Origin: Oscillospiraceae bacterium
GTDB taxonomy: Bacteria > Bacillota > Clostridia > Oscillospirales > Oscillospiraceae
Reading direction: 5' to 3'
DNA length: 53,689 nt
Assembly: GCA_021769865.1 (NCBI GenBank)
Contig: JAETSB010000019.1
Coordinates: 1-53,689 of the forward strand
The notes below the pieces were generated by a model. It did no database searches, had not been told where the DNA came from, and worked only from the letters and a program-made list of their open reading frames with translations. Shown here piece after piece: positions 16,716 through 23,726 of the stretch; the first letter of the stretch is position 1; every line of letters begins with the position of its first letter. The translations under genes were made by a program, and so were the position numbers.

Positions 16716-17219
16716 TCAATAGGAACTAATATTCAAACTCTCGTCATCCTCGCCCTTTTCAATCTTCCGTATTTCCACGAAATACTTCACCGTCGGGCTG
16801 ACGGCAACCTCCACCCGCTCCCCGGCCCGGCGGCCGAGCAGCGCCTTCCCCACCGGGGATTCCTTGCTGACCAGCCCTTTCAGGGCGTCCTGCCGCAGGG
16901 TGGTGACAATCCGAACCTCCATCTCCTTCTTCGCCATCTCGTTGTAAATCGTCACCCGGTCGAACAGCCCCACGGCGTCCGCCGTGTCTTTCACCTCAAT
17001 GACCTTCGCCGTGCGGATCATCCGCTCCAGGTACCGGATGCGGCTGTCGTTCCGGTTCTTCGCCTGCTTGGCGCACTTGTACTCGAAATTCTCGCTCAGG
17101 TCCCCAAAGGCCCGGGCAGTCTGGACCTCCTCGATCAGCTGGGGCCGCAGCACCCGGACCCGGTGGTCCAGCTCCTCCTGCATCTTCTTGATATCCACCG
17201 CCGTCAGCTCGTCGTACAC
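16716..17219 (-). CDS. greA: transcription elongation factor GreA
   Basis: 167 aa. The N-terminal coiled-coil has the Gre-type acidic tip around RAFGDLSENFEYK, which reaches into the RNA polymerase channel to trigger cleavage of backtracked RNA. The C-terminal FKBP-like domain has VTIYNEMAKKE and SPVGKALLGRRAGERVEV. The GTG start at 17219 follows AAGGAGGGATGCGCC. It has its own promoter, back-to-back with that of yqeC, and the element copy A begins 5 bp beyond its stop. Confidence 0.95.
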   Translation of the reverse strand: MYDELTAVDIKKMQEELDHRVRVLRPQLIEEVQTARAFGDLSENFEYKCAKQAKNRNDSRIRYLERMIRTAKVIEVKDTADAVGLFDRVTIYNEMAKKEMEVRIVTTLRQDALKGLVSKESPVGKALLGRRAGERVEVAVSPTVKYFVEIRKIEKGEDDESLNISSY

Positions 17220-17249
17220 GGCGCATCCCTCCTTTTGTTTTGCCGCTTC

Positions 17250-17278
17250 ATCATAGCCTTTCCCTCCGCCCCTGTCAA
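17250..17278 (-). promoter_or_regulatory. sigma-A promoter of greA
   Basis: Minus strand TTGACA, 17-bp spacer, TATGAT. Confidence 0.75.
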
Positions 17279-17285
17279 GCCGCCC

Positions 17286-17314
17286 TTGACGGCAGGGCGG
17301 CGAGATGTTATTCT
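17286..17314 (+). promoter_or_regulatory. sigma-A promoter of the selenium cofactor operon
   Basis: TTGACG, 17-bp spacer, TATTCT. Its -35 lies only 7 bp from the divergent greA -35. Confidence 0.7.
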
Positions 17315-17344
17315 ATGGAAAGAACAACGGAGGGAGGGAGCGCC

Positions 17345-18034
17345 ATGCGCCTGGCAGAACTGCTGGACATCCGCCCCGGCGTCACCGCCGTCATCGGCGG
17401 CGGCGGCAAGACCACGCTCCTGCGGACCCTGGGGGAGGAGCTGGCGGCGGACGGGGCCCGGGTGCTTCTCTGCGCCACCACAAAAATTTTTCCCTTCGAC
17501 GGTCTCCCAAACCTGACGAACCCAACGGAAGAAGCCCTGGCGGAGGCGCTGGAGACCCGCCGCCTGGTCTGTGTCGGGACCCCGGTCCCAGGCACGCAAA
17601 AGCTCACCGCCCCGGACATTCCCATGGCCCGCCTGGCGGCTCTGGCGGACTATGTGCTGGCGGAAGCCGACGGTTCGGCGGGCCGCCCCCTGAAAGCCCA
17701 CGCCCCCCACGAGCCGGTGATTCCCCGGTCGGCAAACCAAGTCGTTTATGTGGTGGGGGCCTCCGGCTTTGGCCGTCCGGTCCGGGAGGCGGTCCACCGG
17801 CCCGAGCGGTTCTGTCTCCTGACGGGCCTGGACCCGGAAGCCCCCGTGACGTCGGAGGCGGCGGTGCAGGCGCTCCAGGCGGAGGCCGCCGCCTGGGGGC
17901 CGTCCATCCGGGTCTTTGTCAATCAGGCGGAAAGCGAAGCCGCCAAGGCCGCCGCCCGGCGGCTGTCGGAGCTGCTGCCCTGGCCCGTGGGTGCCGGGGC
18001 GCTGAAAAGGAGGAATTGGACATGCTTGTCGTAA
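17345..18034 (+). CDS. yqeC: selenium cofactor biosynthesis protein YqeC
   Basis: 229 aa from the ATG at 17345 (ribosome site GGAGGGAGGG). The N-terminal P-loop AVIGGGGKTTLLR is followed by LLCATTKIF, then VLAEADGSAGRPLKAHAPHEPVIP, which is diagnostic for YqeC. The family maps with selD and yqeB in genomes that use labile selenium in molybdenum hydroxylases such as xanthine dehydrogenase. It overlaps yqeB by 13 bp and has a divergent promoter shared with greA. Confidence 0.9.
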   Translation: MRLAELLDIRPGVTAVIGGGGKTTLLRTLGEELAADGARVLLCATTKIFPFDGLPNLTNPTEEALAEALETRRLVCVGTPVPGTQKLTAPDIPMARLAALADYVLAEADGSAGRPLKAHAPHEPVIPRSANQVVYVVGASGFGRPVREAVHRPERFCLLTGLDPEAPVTSEAAVQALQAEAAAWGPSIRVFVNQAESEAAKAAARRLSELLPWPVGAGALKRRNWTCLS

Positions 18035-18825
18035 TTCGGGGCGCCGGGGACATTGCCACCGGCGTGGCTCTCCGCCTCTGGCGGGCGGGCCTTCGGGTGG
18101 TCATGACCGACCTGGAGAAGCCCACCGCCATTCGCCGCACCGTGGCCTTCTCCCAGGCCATTGTTCACGGCGAGGCTGTGGTGGAGGACGTGACCGCCCG
18201 GCGGGCGGAGTCCCCGGCCCAGGCCCTGGAGCTTTTGAAGCGGGAGATTATTCCCGTGCTGGCGGACCCGGCGGGGGCCTGTATTCCCGTCCTGCGGCCC
18301 GCCGCCGTGGTGGACGCCATCCTGGCCAAGCGGAACCTGGGCACCAAGATCACCGACGCGCCGGTGGTCGTCGGCGTGGGTCCCGGCTTCACGGCGGGAG
18401 AGGACTGCCACGCCGTGGTGGAGACCATGCGGGGCCACACCCTGGGCCGTGCCCTGTACGAGGGCAGCGCCCAGCCCAACACCGGCATTCCCGGCCTCAT
18501 CGGGGGCTTTGCCGGGGAGCGGGTCCTCCGGGCCCCGGCGGACGGGGTGTTTCACCAACTCCTGGACATTGGAGCCCAGGTGAAGCTGGGGGATGTCGCC
18601 GCCGAGGTCAACGGCGTCCCCATGCCCTGCACCCTGGACGGAGTGCTCCGGGGCATTCTGCCGGAGGGCACCCCGGTCCACAAGGGCATGAAGGCCGGAG
18701 ACGTGGACCCCCGCTGCCAGATCGAGCACTGCTGCTGCGCCAGCGACAAGGCCCTGGCCGTGGGCGGCGGCGTGCTGGAGGCGGTTCTTCGGCTTTCCAG
18801 TGCGTTGAAATCTGTCGAATCATGA
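18022..18825 (+). CDS. yqeB: selenium-dependent molybdenum hydroxylase accessory protein YqeB (EF2563 family)
   Basis: 267 aa from the ATG at 18022 (AAAAGGAGG upstream, inside yqeC). It has the Rossmann-like start VIRGAGDIATGVALRL, IPVLADPAGACIPVLRP, VVVGVGPGFTAGEDCHAVVET and a C-terminal half rich in small barrel-like strands (GVLRGILPEGTPVHKGMK). The family is genetically tied to YqeC and SelD in maturation of selenium-containing molybdoenzymes; its chemistry is unproven. Translation is probably coupled to yqeC by overlap. Confidence 0.92.
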   Translation: MLVVIRGAGDIATGVALRLWRAGLRVVMTDLEKPTAIRRTVAFSQAIVHGEAVVEDVTARRAESPAQALELLKREIIPVLADPAGACIPVLRPAAVVDAILAKRNLGTKITDAPVVVGVGPGFTAGEDCHAVVETMRGHTLGRALYEGSAQPNTGIPGLIGGFAGERVLRAPADGVFHQLLDIGAQVKLGDVAAEVNGVPMPCTLDGVLRGILPEGTPVHKGMKAGDVDPRCQIEHCCCASDKALAVGGGVLEAVLRLSSALKSVES

Positions 18826-18855
18826 CTATTTGTAATCAAAACAGGAGGGTGTTTC

Positions 18856-19905
18856 ATGGCTGAAAACGAAGTCAAGCTGACCAAGCTGGCCAAATGCGCC
18901 GGCTGCGGCGCGAAGGTGGGGGCCGGGACCCTGGCCCAGCTGTTAGAAGGCATCCAGGTTCACCAAGACCCGAACCTGCTGGTGGGCTTCGACCGGAGCG
19001 ACGACGCCTCGGTCTACAAGCTCTCCGAGGACCTGGCCCTGGTGCAGACGGTGGACTTCTTCCCCCCCATCGCCGACGACCCCTATCTCTTCGGCCAGAT
19101 CGCCGCCGCCAACGCCCTCTCCGACGTGTACGCCATGGGCGGCGAGCCCAAACTCTGCCTGAACATCATGGCGGTGCCCAAGGACATGCCCCCCGAGACG
19201 GTCCATGATTTGCTCCGGGGGGGCTATGACAAGGTGTATGAAGCCGGGGCTTTGATTACAGGAGGTCATAGCATCCTGGACGACGAGCCCAAGTACGGCC
19301 TGGCCGTCACCGGCTTCGTCCACCCGGAGAAGATGCTCACCAACTCCGGCGCGCGGCCCAGGGACGTGCTCCTCTTCACCAAACCCCTGGGCATCGGCGT
19401 GCTGACCACCGCCGCCAAGGCGGATCTGGCTCCTCCCGAGGCCATGGCCCGGGCCCACCGGCTGATGACCACCCTGAACAAGGCCGCCCGGGACGTGATG
19501 GTAAAGCACCGGGTCCACGCCTGCACGGATGTGACGGGCTTCGGCCTCCTGGGCCACGGCCTGGAGATGGCCCAGGGCAGCGGCGTGGAGCTGGAGATCG
19601 ACGTGGGCGCCGTGGACTTCATCCCCGAGGCGGCGGAGCTGGCGAAAATGGGCGTGCTTCCCGAGGGCATGTACCGTAACCGCTCCTTTGCGGAGAGTTC
19701 CGTGGACCCGGGGACGGCGGAGCTCTGGCAGCAGGACCTGCTCTACGATCCCCAGACCTCCGGCGGGCTCCTGATGGCGGCGGACCCGGAGGACGCGGAC
19801 GCGCTGTTCCAGGAGCTGAAAACCTGTGTTCCCAGCGCCCAGCGCCTGGGCACGGTCCGGGAGTACCGGGGCGGGAAGCGGATCTTCCTTCGATCTTTCT
19901 CCTGA
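18856..19905 (+). CDS. selD: selenide, water dikinase (selenophosphate synthetase)
   Basis: 349 aa. The N-terminal active site KCAGCGAK keeps the catalytic Cys (C17) and Lys (K20); the position is Cys, with no in-frame TGA, so this is not a selenoprotein. GFDRSDDASVY, QTVDFFPPIADDPY, GGHSILDDEPKYGLAVTG and the late LLYDPQTSGGLL are typical. It makes selenophosphate from selenide and ATP. Third in line after yqeC and yqeB, 30 bp from the latter. No selA or selB lies nearby, which suggests a role here in a selenium cofactor. Confidence 0.97.
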   Translation: MAENEVKLTKLAKCAGCGAKVGAGTLAQLLEGIQVHQDPNLLVGFDRSDDASVYKLSEDLALVQTVDFFPPIADDPYLFGQIAAANALSDVYAMGGEPKLCLNIMAVPKDMPPETVHDLLRGGYDKVYEAGALITGGHSILDDEPKYGLAVTGFVHPEKMLTNSGARPRDVLLFTKPLGIGVLTTAAKADLAPPEAMARAHRLMTTLNKAARDVMVKHRVHACTDVTGFGLLGHGLEMAQGSGVELEIDVGAVDFIPEAAELAKMGVLPEGMYRNRSFAESSVDPGTAELWQQDLLYDPQTSGGLLMAADPEDADALFQELKTCVPSAQRLGTVREYRGGKRIFLRSFS

Positions 19906-19908
19906 ACG

Positions 19909-19941
19909 AAAAAAGCCTCCTTTTGAAAGGAGGCTTTTTTT
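19909..19941. terminator. bidirectional terminator between selD and the XRE gene
   Basis: AAAAAAGCCTCCTTT / AAAGGAGGCTTTTTTT stem with A-run and T-run on either side; it serves both convergent genes. Confidence 0.9.
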
Positions 19942-19945
19942 GCGC

Positions 19946-20182
19946 TCAATCCTGGGCAAACAGGGCGTTGTAGTCCACCTGGAGGACCTGGGTCAGCTTG
20001 TCGATCTCGAAAATAGAGAGGTTCCTCCGTCCATGTTCCACCTTCCATACCATTTCCGAGGTCATATCACAGCCTGCGGTTTGCAGCTTCGCGGCAAGGT
20101 CCTTCTTCGATAAGCCGCGAAGCTCCCGGTAAAACGTGACCTTCTTCCCTATATTCCGATCTTTCGGCGTAGAACGGTTCAT
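19946..20182 (-). CDS. XRE-family transcriptional regulator
   Basis: 78 aa from the ATG at 20182 (TGGAGATCGT just before); an in-frame ATG seven codons earlier has no ribosome site. The HTH is RELRGLSKKDLAAKLQ..MTSEMVWKVEHGRR, followed by a short dimer-type helix (EIDKLTQVLQVDYNALF). It stands alone with its own TATAAT, and a 15-bp palindrome lies between promoter and start, which suggests self-repression. Its targets are unknown. It differs from the XRE proteins at 36.7 and 39.7 kb, lacking their PYPR tail. Confidence 0.85.
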   Translation of the reverse strand: MNRSTPKDRNIGKKVTFYRELRGLSKKDLAAKLQTAGCDMTSEMVWKVEHGRRNLSIFEIDKLTQVLQVDYNALFAQD

Positions 20183-20199
20183 ACGATCTCCATATATAG

Positions 20200-20219
20200 T
20201 CAACTTTAACTTGATTATA
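20200..20219 (-). promoter_or_regulatory. -10 box and palindromic operator of the XRE gene
   Basis: TATAAT on the minus strand (20219-20214) directly next to TCAACTTTAACTTGA (20200-20214), a 15-base palindrome with only the flanking C/G pairs and the centre unmatched. It is placed where a bound dimer would block initiation. Confidence 0.5.
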
Positions 20220-20237
20220 TAGAGCTTGGCGTATTAT

Positions 20238-20258
20238 GCGGACGGCAAAGCCGTCCGC
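20238..20258 (-). terminator. hairpin after the serpin gene
   Basis: Perfect 9-bp stem GCGGACGGC-aaa-GCCGTCCGC just beyond the serpin stop. It lacks a T-run on the minus strand, so termination would be weak. The same stem is used at 22677 and, with one change, at 43462. Confidence 0.45.
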
Positions 20259-20264
20259 TTTCGC

Positions 20265-21500
20265 CTATTCCATACTGGTCACCGCGCCGATAAACGCGGG
20301 CAGGTTCGTCTCCGTGTCCACCAGCATATACAGGAAGGGCCGGTCCAGATGCACCACCGGCACAGGTTCCGGGTCCGGCGCGGCCCCGGCGTCCGCCAGC
20401 ACCGCCGTGGCGGCCCCGGCCTTGGTGCCTCGCTCATCTACCTCAATGTAGGTCTTGTGAATCACCTGGCTGATAAACAGCGGCCCCATTTCGGAAACTC
20501 CAAGCCCCGACAGGTCCGCCGATCCGGCCTCGAACGCGTCCGTCATCCCCATGGCCTTCAGGCTCTCGTTCAGCGTCACCGAACACTCGCCCTTGAACTT
20601 CGGGATGGCGGCGTACACCTCCGTCTCCTCCGCGTCCGCCAGAACCTGATGGAGCCGTTCCCCCGTCAGGGAGGTCAGATAGTCCTCCAGCCCCACGCCC
20701 TCGTCCGGCAGCAGCGCGGCAAAGGCCCAGCGGCCGCCCTTGTAGAATTTCAGGAACCCCTGGGCGTTCTCGTCCCTCAAATAGCGGGACTCGCTGGAGT
20801 ACATCAGCGTTACCGGCTGCTCCTGCCCGTCCCCGGTGGTAAAAATCTGGTCCTCCCACACCTGGACATCCGTGTAAATCTCCGCCCATTCCGCCTCCAG
20901 GGCCAGGGCGTTGACCAGGAGCATCACGGTTTCCCCCGGGATCTTGTTCAGAATCTTCGGAATCATGCCGTGGGTGTTCTTTTCCACCCAGCCGTTGACG
21001 TCCCCGACGGCGGCGGCGTCAAAGGGGGAGGCGAAGACCTCCGCCCCATACCAGCCCGCGGCGGTCTTTAAAAAATCCTCATCAGCCTGGAAGCTCCCGT
21101 CGTCCCGAATCCAGACGGAGTTGGCCAGGTCCACCCGGCAGTCCTTCTCCTTGGGCAGCTCCGCGGTCCAGGCGGCCAGGGCGGCGTTGAGCCGCTCCGC
21201 CGGGAGGCCCAAGACCGCCTCCATCTGCGCCAGAGTTTCCCCCCTGGCCCCGTTGGCGGTCATGCCCAGGGCGCAGAAGACCGACAGGGGGGATACCAGG
21301 AGGTTCTCCCCGGTCCAGTTCTCCTTTAGCAGCTCCAGGGAGAACCCCGCCAGGGCGGCGGCGTCCCCCTCCTCCATGCCCGCCTCCACTGGGGCGGGCC
21401 TCACATGCTCAGTCAGGCTCTTGGCCTCGCCGCCCCCGCCGCACCCGGCGAGGCACAGCAGGGCCAGCAGCAGGGCGAATACCCGTTTTGCCTTGTTCAT
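20265..21500 (-). CDS. serpin-family protease inhibitor, lipoprotein
   Basis: 411 aa. A lipoprotein signal peptide ends in LLCLAGC (Cys about 20). A complete serpin fold follows: NLLVSPLSVFCALGMTANGA, ANSVWI, INGW-like VNGWVEKNTHGMIPKIL, IPKFKGE, the hinge ERGTKAGAATA and the signature LDRPFLYMLV. By alignment from the hinge Glu, the scissile bond lies around Gly-Ala, which suggests elastase-like targets. An intact hinge with small residues implies true inhibition. The promoter has the ECF signature found before the sigma operon at 9.9 kb. Location is inferred as the outer face of the membrane. Confidence 0.93.
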   Translation of the reverse strand: MNKAKRVFALLLALLCLAGCGGGGEAKSLTEHVRPAPVEAGMEEGDAAALAGFSLELLKENWTGENLLVSPLSVFCALGMTANGARGETLAQMEAVLGLPAERLNAALAAWTAELPKEKDCRVDLANSVWIRDDGSFQADEDFLKTAAGWYGAEVFASPFDAAAVGDVNGWVEKNTHGMIPKILNKIPGETVMLLVNALALEAEWAEIYTDVQVWEDQIFTTGDGQEQPVTLMYSSESRYLRDENAQGFLKFYKGGRWAFAALLPDEGVGLEDYLTSLTGERLHQVLADAEETEVYAAIPKFKGECSVTLNESLKAMGMTDAFEAGSADLSGLGVSEMGPLFISQVIHKTYIEVDERGTKAGAATAVLADAGAAPDPEPVPVVHLDRPFLYMLVDTETNLPAFIGAVTSME

Positions 21501-21529
21501 AGAGCGCTCCTCCTTTCATCCTCTGCCTG

Positions 21530-21559
21530 TATAGACGGCAAAGGGAGGCCGGAGGTTCC
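21530..21559 (-). promoter_or_regulatory. ECF-type promoter of the serpin gene
   Basis: Minus strand GGAACC (21559-21554), 16-bp spacer, CGTCTATA (21537-21530). The same boxes and spacer length occur at the sigma-factor promoter (9859-9888), with an unrelated spacer sequence; both are followed by GGCAGA within a few bases. Confidence 0.7.
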
Positions 21560-21574
21560 GCCCGCCGCGAAATT

Positions 21575-22537
21575 TTAGTACCAGGCCACCACCCGCACGG
21601 AGCAGGTGGCCATGGTGCCGGAGGGCGTGGAGGCAATGATGATGGCCGTGCCCGGCTGGATGGCGGTGACGGTTCCGTACTGGTCCACAATGGCGGTGCG
21701 GGGCTCGGAGGAGGTCCAGGTGACCCTCTGCTCCATCAGGTTGTTGACCGGGTAGACCACGGCGGTAAGCCGGTCCGTCTGCCCCGGGGACAGCAGCATG
21801 GAGGTCCGGTCCAGATAGACCTGATAGGACGTCTCCTTCATCAGCGTGGTCCCCTGGCGCAGGGTGGGCTCCACCATCCGGGAGACGATCACCGACGCCG
21901 TGTCCCGGGTGATCAGGTCGTTGGGGTAGAAGGTGCCCCACACGTCCCCGCCCACCAGGACGCCCGCCCGGTAGAGGCGGTACACGCCCTGGGCGCCGGG
22001 GTCCGTCATGGGCACGTCGGGAATGGCCCCGTCCATGACGATGTTGATGCCCTTCAGCGCCTCCGTGGGGAGGGCCTTGGCCATGATGGCGGCGAAGCTC
22101 CGCCGGGTGGCGGGGGCGGTGTAGTCGTCGTACTGGTCGGCGGTGACGATTCCGGTGTTCAGGGCGTACTGGAGGCCGCTCATCCCCTCCGGCATGGACC
22201 AGCCGTTATAGGTCCGGTGGATCAGCACCGCCAGGGACACCACTTCTCCCAGGGTAATCCGGCTCTGGGGGCTGAAGCGCTTTCCGCCCTCCGCCAGGCC
22301 CCGCTCATAGAGGGTCCGGACCCCGCTCTCGTACCAGGCCCCGGCGGGCACGTCGGAGTAGATCCCGGGGTAATAGTCCCGGACCCTCCGGAAGTTGTTC
22401 AGCCCCAGGGCCATGCCGGTCCAGAGGTTCGAGGAAACGGCGGTCCGCCCGTCCCAGGGCCCGTAGGCCATGGCCGCGGGCGCGGCCAGGCTCAGGCACA
22501 GCAGCGCCGCCAGGAATGATGAGATGATCTTTTTCAA
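21575..22537 (-). CDS. S-layer-homology protein with C-terminal Ig-like (BIG2-type) domain
   Basis: 320 aa. Signal peptide about 1-24 (cleavage after AMA). Three SLH-like repeats follow: YSDVPAGAWYESGVRTLYERG, a degenerate middle one, and IPDVPMTDPGAQGVYRLYRAGVL with TFYPNDLITRDTASVIVSRM. SLH repeats bind secondary cell-wall polymer. The C-terminal part (TDRLTAVVYPVN...VTWTSSEPRTAIVDQYGTV) is a BIG2-type Ig-like fold. TTG start with GGAGGAGGGC upstream and a TTGACG-N17-TATTCT promoter. A surface structural or adhesive role is likely. Confidence 0.88.
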   Translation of the reverse strand: MKKIISSFLAALLCLSLAAPAAMAYGPWDGRTAVSSNLWTGMALGLNNFRRVRDYYPGIYSDVPAGAWYESGVRTLYERGLAEGGKRFSPQSRITLGEVVSLAVLIHRTYNGWSMPEGMSGLQYALNTGIVTADQYDDYTAPATRRSFAAIMAKALPTEALKGINIVMDGAIPDVPMTDPGAQGVYRLYRAGVLVGGDVWGTFYPNDLITRDTASVIVSRMVEPTLRQGTTLMKETSYQVYLDRTSMLLSPGQTDRLTAVVYPVNNLMEQRVTWTSSEPRTAIVDQYGTVTAIQPGTAIIIASTPSGTMATCSVRVVAWY

Positions 22538-22590
22538 GGGAAGCCCTCCTCCGCGTTGTTCAATCTGTGTCGTTGGTTCTATATGGAATA

Positions 22591-22619
22591 AGAATAATCC
22601 ACCGCCCGCGTTCCGTCAA
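22591..22619 (-). promoter_or_regulatory. sigma-A promoter of the SLH protein gene
   Basis: Minus strand TTGACG, 17-bp spacer, TATTCT, 54 bp before the TTG start. Confidence 0.65.
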
Positions 22620-22670
22620 GGGGTTTTGGAAAGATTGGAAGAAAAAGGGGCGGGCTTCCTGCCTTGCCCA

Positions 22671-22703
22671 AAAAAAGCGGACGGCCTGTGCCGTCCGCTT
22701 TTT
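22671..22703. terminator. bidirectional terminator after the radical SAM gene
   Basis: A-run, GCGGACGGC-ctgt-GCCGTCCGC, TTTTT; works in both directions. Confidence 0.85.
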
Positions 22704-22712
22704 CGGTTATCT

Positions 22713-23600
22713 TTACGCGATCCTCGCCAGCCACTTCAGGTCGTAGGGCTCAAAGACCACCTTCTCATAGGCCGCCACGTCCAGCGGGGTCCCGTCCCAG
22801 TCGCCGTGGATGTCCCCGTTCTGCTTGATCAGGATGTCATAGAGGATGTCATAGGTCACCCCGTCCGCCGGGTCCGTCTCCACGATGGTGGAATAGGGCA
22901 AAGTCTTGTGGTAGGTCAGCTCGAGCCCATGGTAGTCGAAGTGGAAGCCGCAGCGCATGCGGCAGCCGTCCAGGCCGGTGTACCGGGCGATCTTCTTCAG
23001 GTCCTGGAGGATCTTGTCCCCCTCCTCCTCGTAGAGGTTCTCCGGCGTGGTGGCGGTGTAGTCGAACCGGAACTGGATGGAGGCCCCGGGGACCTTCTTG
23101 AAGCGGTCCAGGTAGGGGACCAGGTCCTTTGCGGGGTAGTCCTTGTACAGCACGCAGTTCACCCGGAAGGGCACCGGAAGCCGGGCCAGCAATCCGTCGT
23201 TGGACTCCACCACGTACTTCTGCATGTGGCGGGAGACGTTGATGCAGGTGATCTTGTGCTTGTTTTTCTCCGCGAAGGCCAGGATATCCTCCTCCGTCTG
23301 GAACTCGGAGACGGGCAGAGTGGTGTTGATATAGACCTTGTGGGTAGTGGGGATCTCGTCCAGCATGGACTGGAGGACCGCCAGGTCGGCGAAGGGCTCG
23401 CCGCCGGTGAAGACAAAGTCGCAGCAGGGCGTGATGGCGTCCATCCGGCGGATGCTGGTGCGGATCTTGTCGGCGGAGAAGCCGGTCAGGTCCGCGTACT
23501 CGCCTTTATTGATGCAGAAGGGGCAGTGGTTTTTGCAGTCATAGGGGACGAAAACCGTCACCGTCGCGCCGCCTTCCCGCGTCTTGTAGGGATGCTTCAT
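22713..23600 (-). CDS. radical SAM protein
   Basis: 295 aa from the ATG at 23600. The N-terminal Cys triad CKNHCPFC (C22, C26, C29) binds the [4Fe-4S] cluster; FTGGEPFAD is the SAM-binding GGE motif. The C-terminal half has a Cys pair in GCRMRCGFHF and a conserved GDIHGDWDGT. The presence of DCKNHCPFCINKGEY resembles short standalone radical SAM enzymes of unassigned function; no partner gene points to a substrate. The ribosome site is weak (GAAAGGCGAG). The gene stands alone between terminators. Confidence 0.85.
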   Translation of the reverse strand: MKHPYKTREGGATVTVFVPYDCKNHCPFCINKGEYADLTGFSADKIRTSIRRMDAITPCCDFVFTGGEPFADLAVLQSMLDEIPTTHKVYINTTLPVSEFQTEEDILAFAEKNKHKITCINVSRHMQKYVVESNDGLLARLPVPFRVNCVLYKDYPAKDLVPYLDRFKKVPGASIQFRFDYTATTPENLYEEEGDKILQDLKKIARYTGLDGCRMRCGFHFDYHGLELTYHKTLPYSTIVETDPADGVTYDILYDILIKQNGDIHGDWDGTPLDVAAYEKVVFEPYDLKWLARIA

Positions 23601-23726
23601 AACGTCGTCTCGCCTTTCCGTCTTATAGTGGTGATGGCACGGCCGGGGCCGTACACAAACCCTTATTTTAAAGGATTTTCCCCGGAAGGTCAAGGGCTAT
23701 TCGGAAAATTGCCGTTGGAAAATCCC

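Noticed and set aside
16427..16722. Several frames of 60-115 codons on both strands inside repeat element A
   Set aside because: They translate inverted repeats (FSLFLLKEKEK and similar), start in hairpins and lack ribosome sites; the same words recur at the other copies.
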